A program made the position numbers and the translations under genes. Shown piece by piece: positions 1-5,662 of a stretch of DNA of 32,453 nucleotides. Within the stretch, counting starts at the first letter, position 1, and the number at the start of each line of letters is the position of its first letter. The DNA is from Candidatus Phelpsiimicrobium noxiivivens (lineage in GTDB: Bacteria > Omnitrophota > Gorgyraeia > Velamenicoccales > Velamenicoccaceae). Below the pieces are notes generated by a model that did no database searches, was not told where the DNA came from, and was given only the letters and a program-made list of their open reading frames with translations. The stretch is from assembly GCA_001873995.1 (NCBI GenBank), contig MNVR01000036.1, forward strand, positions 1-32,453, written 5' to 3'.

Positions 1-89
1 AATACGCCTGCGTACTTCCTCCAAATATCGCTCCAGATGATTGGTCGAGCTGATAAAATGCTTGTCTTCCCCAAACTCAGGGAAAACAA
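1..89 (-). pseudogene. Fragment of a mutator/IS256-like transposase, cut by the window edge
   Basis: One minus-strand frame stays open to the window edge. It contains FPEFGEDKHFISSTNHLERY followed by LEEVRRRI, which resembles the stretch near the C-terminus of IS256/mutator transposases (a TN, then LER, then E-RRR). Only about 30 residues are visible. Its upstream side runs straight into the TGGGAAAACAAT repeats and the RAYT unit, so the N-terminal part has probably been lost or displaced by that insertion. The family call rests on this short motif alone. Confidence 0.35.
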
Positions 90-141
90 TGGGAAAACAA
101 TGGGGTCAGGCCTCGTGGGAAAACAATGGGGTCAGGCCTCG
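80..141. repeat. 26-bp tandem repeat at the RAYT unit border
   Basis: TGGGAAAACAAT followed by GGGGTCAGGCCTCG occurs at 90-115 and again directly at 116-141. A further partial unit (GGGAAAACAAT) lies at 80-90. The GGGGTCAGGCCTCG half is the same sequence that forms the inverted repeat on both sides of the transposase gene, so these are probably stacked element ends. Confidence 0.8.
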
Positions 142-1141
142 AAGTTAGAAATTATCTCTTCAACATCTATATTTATATCAGACCTTTCTTTCATCAATCT
201 TTCTATGTTATAAGCGGCCTTGCTTACGGCCTGGTATTTCATGGAAAAAATAATACCCACTTCCTTATTCGTAAGAGGAGTAAATCTTCTCAGGAGATAG
301 ATGGCTATTTGCTTCTCGGTCATGGGCCGCCTCTTCATGGAACACAACTCCTGAGGGCTTATCTTGTATTTTTTTGCAACGGCTTCTATTATATTTTCGT
401 GTTGAACATATTCTTTGAGTTTATTCTTATACGCGACTTCCTTTGTTTCTATCTGCTCGCCCAAATCCTTAAGCTTTTCTTTAATAAAATCAACTTTACC
501 CAACAGAAAACCCGCGTAGACATTTTTGAAAGGATCCGATTCCTTATTGATGCCGTCCTCAACAAACTGCCGGTACTGCTTGATCGTCATGTTAAAATAT
601 CTTTTTATCTCGTCCTTATCAATAAGCCCATCACTACCTTTGCTTAAATATCCTTTATAGCTAGACCATGGATATTGATCAGGGCTCATGACGATTTTGG
701 CCTTGACGGGGTTTAAATGGATGTAGCGGGTTAATTCTAATAAGTAGCTATCCGCATCAACCAGTGTGGATTTATACCTCCCCTGAAAAAGATGGCCACA
801 TCGATTGCGCTTCGTATTGTAATAAGTCGTATAGGCGGTATTAATGAATTGCATTATCGCGGAAATATTAGGCTGGGTTGTCTCAAGAAGCAAGTGATCG
901 TGATTGCCCATGAGGCAATACGCGTACAGATAGAATTTGAACTTTTTCTTGGCCGTTAAAAGATATTCGAGAAATTTTTTGTAGTCCGTTTCATTTACAA
1001 AAATCTCCTTGCGGTCATCCCCGCGGCTAGTGATATGGTACAAGCAGTTTTCGCCTTGCAATCTATATGGACGCGCCATGAAATTATATTACCTGGCTGA
1101 ATTGTCTTGTCAATTACTTTCTAACTTCGAGGCCTGACCCC
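128..1141 (-). mobile_element. RAYT unit bounded by 24-bp perfect inverted repeats
   Basis: GGGGTCAGGCCTCGAAGTTA plus GAAA at 128-151 is the exact reverse complement of 1118-1141. The transposase gene lies between them. The left repeat contains the transposase stop codon and its last residues (SNFEA); the right copy is noncoding and lies upstream of the start codon. Single-strand (HUH) transposases of the RAYT type are known to accompany such repeats; that these are the mobilised ends is inference. Confidence 0.7.
132..1079 (-). CDS. REP-associated tyrosine transposase (Y1/IS200-like) with C-terminal DnaA-like HTH domain
   Basis: The 315-residue protein starts MARPYRLQGENCLYHITSRG, a typical RAYT N-terminus. 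The HUH metal-binding motif is GNHDHLLLE (H60-x-H62). The likely catalytic tyrosine is Y119 in TRYIHLNPVKA, and HLFQGRYKS lies between them. Such enzymes nick and join single-stranded DNA at hairpin ends. The core ends near residue 150. The remaining half carries a region (about 225-300, including PLTNKEVGIIFSMKYQAVSK) that resembles the DnaA C-terminal double-strand DNA-binding fold found in longer RAYTs. No convincing Shine-Dalgarno precedes the ATG. Inverted repeats flank the gene and the stop codon is inside one of them. The core family is clear; the role of the extension is inferred. Confidence 0.85.
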   Translation of the reverse strand: MARPYRLQGENCLYHITSRGDDRKEIFVNETDYKKFLEYLLTAKKKFKFYLYAYCLMGNHDHLLLETTQPNISAIMQFINTAYTTYYNTKRNRCGHLFQGRYKSTLVDADSYLLELTRYIHLNPVKAKIVMSPDQYPWSSYKGYLSKGSDGLIDKDEIKRYFNMTIKQYRQFVEDGINKESDPFKNVYAGFLLGKVDFIKEKLKDLGEQIETKEVAYKNKLKEYVQHENIIEAVAKKYKISPQELCSMKRRPMTEKQIAIYLLRRFTPLTNKEVGIIFSMKYQAVSKAAYNIERLMKERSDINIDVEEIISNFEA

Positions 1142-1154
1142 TATCTACTACTTT

Positions 1155-1188
1155 AAAAAAAGACCCCAGAAAAAAGGGGTCTTTTTTT
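1155..1188 (-). terminator. Intrinsic terminator after the tRNA-Val/tRNA-Asp genes
   Basis: AAAAAAAGACCCC (1155-1167) pairs perfectly with GGGGTCTTTTTTT (1176-1188) around an 8-nt loop. This gives a GC core and a U-run on either strand. It lies just downstream of tRNA-Asp and probably ends the transcript that contains the Spy-like gene and both tRNAs. It could also insulate against transcription from the left. Confidence 0.85.
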
Positions 1189-1191
1189 ATA

Positions 1192-1270
1192 TGGCGGGGA
1201 CGATGGGATTTGAACCCACGATCACTTGATCGACAATCAAGGGCCTTAAACCAGGCTAAGCGACGTCCCC
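1192..1270 (-). tRNA. tRNA-Asp (GTC)
   Basis: A full cloverleaf can be drawn. The acceptor is GGGGACG/CGTCCCC, the D stem GCTT/AGGC, the anticodon stem CTTGA/TCAAG with loop TTGTCGA (anticodon GTC), the variable loop 5 nt, and the T arm GTGGG-TTCAAAT-CCCAT. The discriminator is G73, as expected for tRNA-Asp, and CCA is encoded. It lies 64 nt downstream of tRNA-Val, on the same strand. Confidence 0.93.
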
Positions 1271-1334
1271 GTTAAGCAAAGTTTCCAAGTCTGCCAATTA
1301 TACAAAAAATGCCTTACAAACGCAAGAAGAAAAA

Positions 1335-1411
1335 TGGTGGGCGAAGTAGGGGTCGAACCTACGACCTTCCGGATGTAAACCGGATGCTCTAACCAACTGA
1401 GCTATTCGCCC
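1335..1411 (-). tRNA. tRNA-Val (TAC)
   Basis: The acceptor is GGGCGAA/TTCGCCC, the D stem GCTC/GAGC, the anticodon arm TCCGG-TTTACAT-CCGGA (anticodon TAC) and the T arm GTAGG-TTCGACC-CCTAC. The discriminator is A and CCA is encoded. The 5' end is only 24 nt after the stop codon of the upstream Spy-like gene with no evident promoter between, so cotranscription and processing are likely. Confidence 0.93.
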
Positions 1412-1435
1412 GAATTCGCTAATGTTCAAAACTAC

Positions 1436-1846
1436 TTACCTTCTTGCCTGCGGCGAAGGAGGAACTTGCCCCTGGCCTTGATTTGGCCGCATAGATCCAA
1501 GGGTCTTTTGCTGCTCTTCTGTCAAAAACGCCTTTATGGCATCACGGTCTTTTTCCATGAAACTTATAACTTTGACACGGGCATCCTGCATAACTTTTCT
1601 TATCTCAACTGCTGAAGCAGTAAGGATCTCCCTGACCTTAGCCTGTTGCTCCGCGCTCAAGCCCAAGTTCTTAGTCATATCTTCTATTCTTTTATTTATA
1701 CGCTCTTCATCCTTTTTAGCCGCCTCCTCAGGAGTCAACTTTTGCTGCTGCATTCCAGGCATACCCTGCCCTGCCGGCTGCGCAAAAATCGGCTGGATAG
1801 TAAACATAGTAACAACTACTGCCACAAAAAAACTTTGTTTAAACAT
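1436..1846 (-). CDS. Small exported Spy/LTXXQ-like protein
   Basis: The 136-residue protein has a signal peptide (MFKQSFFVAVVVTMFTIQPIFA, cleavage near A22). A Gln/Met/Pro-rich stretch follows, then an acidic-basic helical region (residues about 37-115) with LGLSAEQQAKVREIL and AFLTEEQQKTL. Paired L-S/T-x-E-Q motifs of this kind occur in periplasmic Spy/CpxP-like proteins, which act as chaperones or metal/stress sensors; membership is plausible but not certain. The C-terminus (about 116-136) is low-complexity and rich in Gln, Pro and Arg. The ATG has a strong Shine-Dalgarno (AAGGAGG, 7 nt away). Upstream is a structured leader shared with two other genes in this window; downstream are two tRNAs and a terminator. 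Confidence 0.6.
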   Translation of the reverse strand: MFKQSFFVAVVVTMFTIQPIFAQPAGQGMPGMQQQKLTPEEAAKKDEERINKRIEDMTKNLGLSAEQQAKVREILTASAVEIRKVMQDARVKVISFMEKDRDAIKAFLTEEQQKTLGSMRPNQGQGQVPPSPQARR

Positions 1847-1859
1847 CTGCTTCCTCCTT

Positions 1860-1970
1860 AATGTTATATATTACGGGTTTTTATTCTTCGCAACATTAAC
1901 CCCGAAGTCTGCGAAGTAATTTATTCCCGAATACTTCTGGGAAAAAATCACGAGCGTTCAGGCAAGGGAT
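1860..1970 (-). promoter_or_regulatory. Structured 5' leader, copy A
   Basis: This is one of three related leaders (others at 20448-20552 and 21030-21140). Read on the minus strand, ATCCC pairs with GGGGT (P1). A long P3 (GTGATTTTTTCCC with GGGAATAAATTAC, with one mismatch and one wobble) sits inside, then the conserved string CGCAGACTTCGGGGTTAAT. The last hairpin, P4 (TTGCG/CGTAA), has the conserved GAATAAAAACC loop just before the AAGGAGG site. P1, P3 and P4 differ in sequence from copies B and C but keep their pairing. It starts right after the pyrF stop codon. I know no RNA family that fits. Confidence 0.6.
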
Positions 1971-1985
1971 GAATTACTTTAGCTG

Positions 1986-2648
1986 TTAAACTATAAACTC
2001 TTTGGCAGCGGCGAGCGGGTCTGGCGCCTCAACTATCGGCCTGCCCACAACTATAAAATCGCTGCCTGCTGCTACGGCTTCGCTCACAGTAGCTATTCTC
2101 TTTTGATCATCTTTGACAGCGCCATCAAGCCTAATGCCAGGAGTTACTATTACAAATTCATTCCCTATATTTTGTCTCAAAAGTTCCGCCTCCTTCACAG
2201 AACATACCACTCCGTCTAGGCCACAATCCATAGCCTCTTGCGCCAAGCTCAGCACAACTCCAGGAGCCGCCGGCTTGCTTGTCAAAACCGTAACGCCAAT
2301 AAGCAAAGGCCTCTTAACTTTTATGCTGGCTGATCCATCGGTAGCTGCTTTTACAGCCGCGCGCAACATATCATCCCCTCCGGCCACATGCAAAGTCAGC
2401 ATCTTGACTTCAAGCGGTACCACGGACCGCAGCGCGTTCGCAACTGTATTTGGAATATCATGGAACTTAAGGTCCAAAAATACATCCGCCTTTTTCTTTT
2501 TGATATATTCAACGCTCGCAGGCCCTGCTAGCGTGAATAACTGGCTTCCTACCTTAAATATTTTAACTAACGGGCAAAGCGCGTCTACGAGTTTCTTAGC
2601 CTTCGCGAAACTATCCACATCCAACGCTACTATTAAACAAGGCTTCAT
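1986..2648 (-). CDS. pyrF: Orotidine 5'-phosphate decarboxylase
   Basis: The 220-residue enzyme decarboxylates OMP to UMP, the last step of de novo pyrimidine synthesis. It is a TIM barrel with the diagnostic DLKFHDIPNTV (residues about 59-69; Lys and Asp form the catalytic charged network). The N-terminal LIVALDVDSFAKA and the C-terminal FIVVGRPIVEAPDP phosphate-binding loop are both present. Length is usual for the short bacterial class. It is the last pyr gene of the operon, 44 nt after pyrD, in a gap holding a short tandem repeat. An AGGAG sits some distance upstream of the ATG, so initiation may be modest. Confidence 0.97.
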   Translation of the reverse strand: MKPCLIVALDVDSFAKAKKLVDALCPLVKIFKVGSQLFTLAGPASVEYIKKKKADVFLDLKFHDIPNTVANALRSVVPLEVKMLTLHVAGGDDMLRAAVKAATDGSASIKVKRPLLIGVTVLTSKPAAPGVVLSLAQEAMDCGLDGVVCSVKEAELLRQNIGNEFVIVTPGIRLDGAVKDDQKRIATVSEAVAAGSDFIVVGRPIVEAPDPLAAAKEFIV

Positions 2649-2664
2649 TTATTCTTTGTTTCTC

Positions 2665-2690
2665 CTATATACTATTAACTATATACTATT
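2665..2690. repeat. Short tandem repeat between pyrD and pyrF
   Basis: CTATATACTATT occurs at 2665-2676 and 2679-2690 (14-nt period). It fills most of the gap in front of pyrF. No terminator or promoter with good spacing is apparent. Confidence 0.6.
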
Positions 2691-2692
2691 CA

Positions 2693-3610
2693 CTAACTAA
2701 CATTAAGGCTCCCTATTAACTCATTGACGTCTTTGAAATTTTGCTCTTCCAGGTAAGACGAGATACCTTCAAGCACTTCAAGGCTTACGCCGGGATTAAC
2801 GAAATTCGCGGTCCCTATCGCGACAGCCGAGGCTCCGGCAATAATAAATTCTATTGCGTCGCGGGCATTCATAATACCGCCCATGCCTATTACAGGCACG
2901 CTTACCATATTATGCACCTGCCAGACCATGCGCAAAGCTATGGGTTTTATGGCAGGCCCGCTTAAGCCTCCGGTTATATTGCCTAAAACAGGTTTTCGTT
3001 TATCCACATCAATGGCCATGCCTAAAAGCGTATTGATAAGACTGATCGCGTCCGCCCCGCCGTCCTGGGCTGCTTTTGCAATGCGCGTTATATCACAGAC
3101 ATTGGGCGAGAGTTTAACTATCAAAGGCAGAGACGTAACCCGACGCACTGCCTTGACCAGGCGCAGCGTCAAGTCCCTGTCCTGAGCGATTATCTTATCC
3201 TTATATTCAATATTAGGGCAGGAAATATTAAGCTCCAGCGCGGCTACTTCCTTAAAAGAACTTAAGGCTTTTGCCATCTCCGCGTATTCATCATCCGTCT
3301 CTCCTCCGATGCTTACTATCAACTTAGCACCTAAATTTTTATAATTTTTAAGCTTATTCTCAATGAAATCATCAAGGCCGTTGTTCTGCAGGCCTATGGA
3401 ATTAAGCATTCCAGCGGCAGTTTCAGTAACGCGCGGCGGCCTATTGCCATCACGCCTGTGCCTTGTTATGGTCTTTGTTACAATAGCCCCGAGTTTTGAA
3501 GGGTCTACGTAATCCCTGAATTCGCCGCCATACCCAAAGGTGCCGGAAGCTACCATGACGGGGTTCTTCAGCTTCAAACCACCTATATCTACTTCAAGTT
3601 TTGGTTTCAT
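2693..3610 (-). CDS. pyrD: Dihydroorotate dehydrogenase, class 1B catalytic subunit
   Basis: The 305-residue FMN enzyme oxidises dihydroorotate to orotate. Seen here: KNPVMVASGTFGYGGEF at the N-terminus, the NSIGLQN substrate loop, and ELNISCPN, whose Cys is the class 1 catalytic base. FMN-phosphate loops are GGLSGPAIKP and IGMGGIMNARDA. Class 1B enzymes work as a heterotetramer with PyrK, which is encoded two genes upstream, so NAD+ is the expected electron acceptor. The start codon overlaps the stop of the TSUP permease gene (ATGA). Confidence 0.96.
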   Translation of the reverse strand: MKPKLEVDIGGLKLKNPVMVASGTFGYGGEFRDYVDPSKLGAIVTKTITRHRRDGNRPPRVTETAAGMLNSIGLQNNGLDDFIENKLKNYKNLGAKLIVSIGGETDDEYAEMAKALSSFKEVAALELNISCPNIEYKDKIIAQDRDLTLRLVKAVRRVTSLPLIVKLSPNVCDITRIAKAAQDGGADAISLINTLLGMAIDVDKRKPVLGNITGGLSGPAIKPIALRMVWQVHNMVSVPVIGMGGIMNARDAIEFIIAGASAVAIGTANFVNPGVSLEVLEGISSYLEEQNFKDVNELIGSLNVS

Positions 3611-3963
3611 TTGTTAAAGAACATCCTTAGAGATATCAAAAATAATAAGATAGCGAATATTTTTTTAAGTAACGGGTCCGGGGTATACTCAACCAGCCTT
3701 GCTCCAAAATAACCGCCTATGAAAAAACCCAGAGCTATCAAGGCTGCTGCCCAAACTTTTACATTGCCCGCGTGATAGTAGCGTATCGTGGCAAGCAATC
3801 CTATAGGAGGTATCATAGCAGCTATTATGATCCCCTGCGCCTGATGCTGGATAAATCCACACAAGAACACGAGCGCCGGGATTATAACTACAGCTCCGCC
3901 AAGGCCAAAAAGCCCGCCGAGGACTCCGGTGACTAAGCCAAGCACAAGATAAAACGGGTTCAT
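3607..3963 (-). CDS. Half-size TauE/SafE (TSUP) family membrane protein
   Basis: The 118-residue hydrophobic protein has about four membrane segments. Its GLVTGVLGGLFGLGGAVVIIPAL motif is typical of TSUP transporters, which export sulfite and other anions. Full-length members have about eight segments in two homologous halves; this one has a single half, so it may act as a dimer. I chose the ATG at 3963, one base after the pyrK stop codon; an in-frame start at 3999 would overlap pyrK. The stop codon overlaps the pyrD start (ATGA), so it is embedded in the dihydroorotate dehydrogenase cluster. Its substrate is unknown; a pyrimidine-related or anion substrate is speculation. Confidence 0.8.
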   Translation of the reverse strand: MNPFYLVLGLVTGVLGGLFGLGGAVVIIPALVFLCGFIQHQAQGIIIAAMIPPIGLLATIRYYHAGNVKVWAAALIALGFFIGGYFGARLVEYTPDPLLKKIFAILLFLISLRMFFNK

Positions 3964-3967
3964 CTTA

Positions 3968-4801
3968 TCACTCTTTCCAAATAATGTCAGACGCGTCAAA
4001 AACAGGGCCGTCGTGGCATATGCGTTTGTAACCTGAATTTGTCCGTATCACGCACCCAAGGCAGGCGCCTAGGCCGCATCCCATAAATTCTTCAAGCGAA
4101 ACCTGGGCCTGCATTTTATATTTATAGGCTATCACGAAAACCGCGGCCAACATAGGCTTAGACCCGCAGGCGTATATCGTCCCTGCCTTGCCGATAGGCA
4201 GGCCTCTTCCTTCGTCCCTCGTCCTTCGTAAAATATCTACTAACAAATCAGTTACTCTGCCCTTTAAACCCTTTGACCCGTCCTCGGTCGCGACACGCAC
4301 TTCACACCCAAGGTCCTTAAATTCTTTCTCACACAAAATATCGTTCTTGGTTTTCGCTCCGATAAGAACAACAGGTTCTCGCCTGTCTGCCGGACAGGCA
4401 GGGTTGTCAGCCAATTTTTTTGCCAAAAAGTATAACGGGGCAACTCCCATACCGCCCGCGACAATATAAACCTTTTTGGCCTGTGGTATCCCATCCAGAT
4501 CAAAACCATGGCCTAATGGGCCGAGACAGTCTAACTCAGAAAAGGGTTTCTTCTGAGACAGAAGCTGTGTCCCTTTGCCTTTTACCTCATAAAGAACGCG
4601 CAGCGTTAGTTTGTTCTTTTTACGGCTTTCGCACACATCGTGGATGCTGAAGGGCCTGCGTAATATAGGATCATACGAACCTTCAAACCGGACATGTATA
4701 AATTGGCCGGGTAGCGCTGACTTAAAACTTGCAGGCACTGACAACTCAAGAAGAAGCCGTCGTTCTTTTATAAATACGTTGTTTAAAATATCCAGCTTCA
4801 T
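3968..4801 (-). CDS. pyrK: Dihydroorotate dehydrogenase electron-transfer subunit
   Basis: The 277-residue FAD/[2Fe-2S] protein passes electrons from PyrD to NAD+. RRPFSIHD (about 48-55) is the FAD-binding motif and VAGGMGVAPL (about 114-123) the nucleotide-binding loop. The cluster ligands are C242, C247, C250 and C262 (C-x4-C-x2-C-x11-C). Two segments look like repeat-derived additions: about 133-142 (PACPADRREP) and about 192-206 (RRTRDEGRGLPIGKA). Both are encoded by short repeat or palindromic DNA and fall in surface-loop positions. The start overlaps the stop of the upstream exported-protein gene (ATGA). Confidence 0.95.
   Translation of the reverse strand: MKLDILNNVFIKERRLLLELSVPASFKSALPGQFIHVRFEGSYDPILRRPFSIHDVCESRKKNKLTLRVLYEVKGKGTQLLSQKKPFSELDCLGPLGHGFDLDGIPQAKKVYIVAGGMGVAPLYFLAKKLADNPACPADRREPVVLIGAKTKNDILCEKEFKDLGCEVRVATEDGSKGLKGRVTDLLVDILRRTRDEGRGLPIGKAGTIYACGSKPMLAAVFVIAYKYKMQAQVSLEEFMGCGLGACLGCVIRTNSGYKRICHDGPVFDASDIIWKE
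4185..4230. repeat. In-frame repeat tract inside pyrK
   Basis: TTCGTCCCTCGTCCTTCG plus an adjoining GCC-GATAGGC-AGGCC palindromic stretch encode RRTRDEGRG-LPIGKAG of PyrK. The 7-8 bp periodicity resembles the purine/pyrimidine tracts at 5515-5662 and 17768-17873. The reading frame stays open. Confidence 0.5.
4381..4403. repeat. Small palindrome inside pyrK
   Basis: CCTGTC-TGCCG-GACAGG followed by CAGGG makes overlapping palindromes (CCTGTC/GACAGG and CTGCC/GGCAG). It encodes the NPACPADRRE segment of PyrK between an alpha helix and the next beta strand, which suggests insertion of a small palindromic element in frame. Confidence 0.55.
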
Positions 4802-5601
4802 GCAGAGGGCTTCCCTTCTTCCTTGCTCGTCAGCTTCCTTTTAGAAATGATCCCCCTTACCTCATCCATGCACATTTGTTTACTGTCTTCTGATATCTTT
4901 ATCTGTTTGGCTGCTTCGTCAAGCATCCCCTGCCCCAGGACATTAAATGCGAGGTAACTTGCTTTCACGGACTGCAGATACAAAAGATGTGATTTTTTAA
5001 AAGTCTCCGGCACAAAAAGATTGTTAAGCTCAAAATACAACTCATCCATATATTGTTTAGCAACCTCAAAATCTTCCCTTGTAGCCGTCGTAAGATTCAT
5101 ATATATGTTCTGAACAGCCGAGAACTTATCCACATATTTCTTTAATATCTCGTTAAACCTCTGATAATATTCAGACTCTTCCCTATTAAGCGTTTTTCTA
5201 AGCTCTTGTTCGGAGAATGTAGGGTCAACCTTATTGCCCTGGCTCTCTTTATAAAGGGATAGCTCGTATACTTTAGAATCGCTTTTGTTGACATTTACTT
5301 TTAGGCTCTCGAGCTCTTTGAGTATAGGTATTTGCTCCTCCACGGTATCTTTGCCAAGCTCTATCTTCTCCACGTCTTCCGTAAAAAAACTGACTTGTAT
5401 GGATTCTCCCCCACCCGTATCAAGAGCAAAAAGATAGCGCCGATCCGACTTACCCACGAGCTTACCATCATAACTCTTGCCGCTTTTAAGGTAGATCTTG
5501 TCAGCGTAGGCGCTCAGAGGACAGAGGACAGAGAGCAGAGAACAGAGAACAGAGAAAATGAACAAAAAAGTCAAATTTTTGGCTTGCCGCTGTTCTTTCA
5601 T
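4798..5601 (-). CDS. Exported protein of unknown function with N-terminal DxIYLKxG domain
   Basis: I do not recognise a characterised family. From the ATG at 5601 it has 267 residues, with a hydrophobic signal segment (about 11-30) and likely cleavage after AYA. A small beta-rich domain follows (about 34-82: DKIYLKSGKSYDGKLVGKSD, then FFTEDVEKIELG). The same arrangement opens the other exported protein of this operon (10098-11312). The rest, about 90-260, is charged and helical, with several Tyr/Phe-rich stretches. An in-frame start at 5655 exists, but it would add a hydrophilic leader encoded by repeat DNA. The signal peptide core is itself encoded by a CTCTGTTCTCTGT-type tract. The stop overlaps the pyrK start, so it is cotranslated with the pyr genes; a pyrimidine role is not implied by its sequence. 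Confidence 0.65.
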   Translation of the reverse strand: MKEQRQAKNLTFLFIFSVLCSLLSVLCPLSAYADKIYLKSGKSYDGKLVGKSDRRYLFALDTGGGESIQVSFFTEDVEKIELGKDTVEEQIPILKELESLKVNVNKSDSKVYELSLYKESQGNKVDPTFSEQELRKTLNREESEYYQRFNEILKKYVDKFSAVQNIYMNLTTATREDFEVAKQYMDELYFELNNLFVPETFKKSHLLYLQSVKASYLAFNVLGQGMLDEAAKQIKISEDSKQMCMDEVRGIISKRKLTSKEEGKPSA

Positions 5602-5662
5602 TTTTAAGTTACCAGTCTTTCTTTTATCTGTCTTCTGCCTTCTGTCACCTGTCACCTGTCTA
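5515..5662. repeat. Purine tract and facing pyrimidine tract (GACAGAGG-type), copy 1
   Basis: On the plus strand AGAGGACAGAGGACAGAGAG and further CAGAGAA units (5515-5558) face CTGTCTTCTGCCTTCTGTCA and two ACCTGTC units (about 5628-5662) across about 70 nt. The tracts are roughly complementary and could fold back. The same arrangement occurs between glmS and rsmI. The purine tract lies within the reading frame of the exported protein on the minus strand. Confidence 0.6.

Noticed and set aside
80-141. Short direct repeats as a CRISPR array
   Set aside because: Only two full units, with no spacers between them. They match the RAYT terminal repeats instead.
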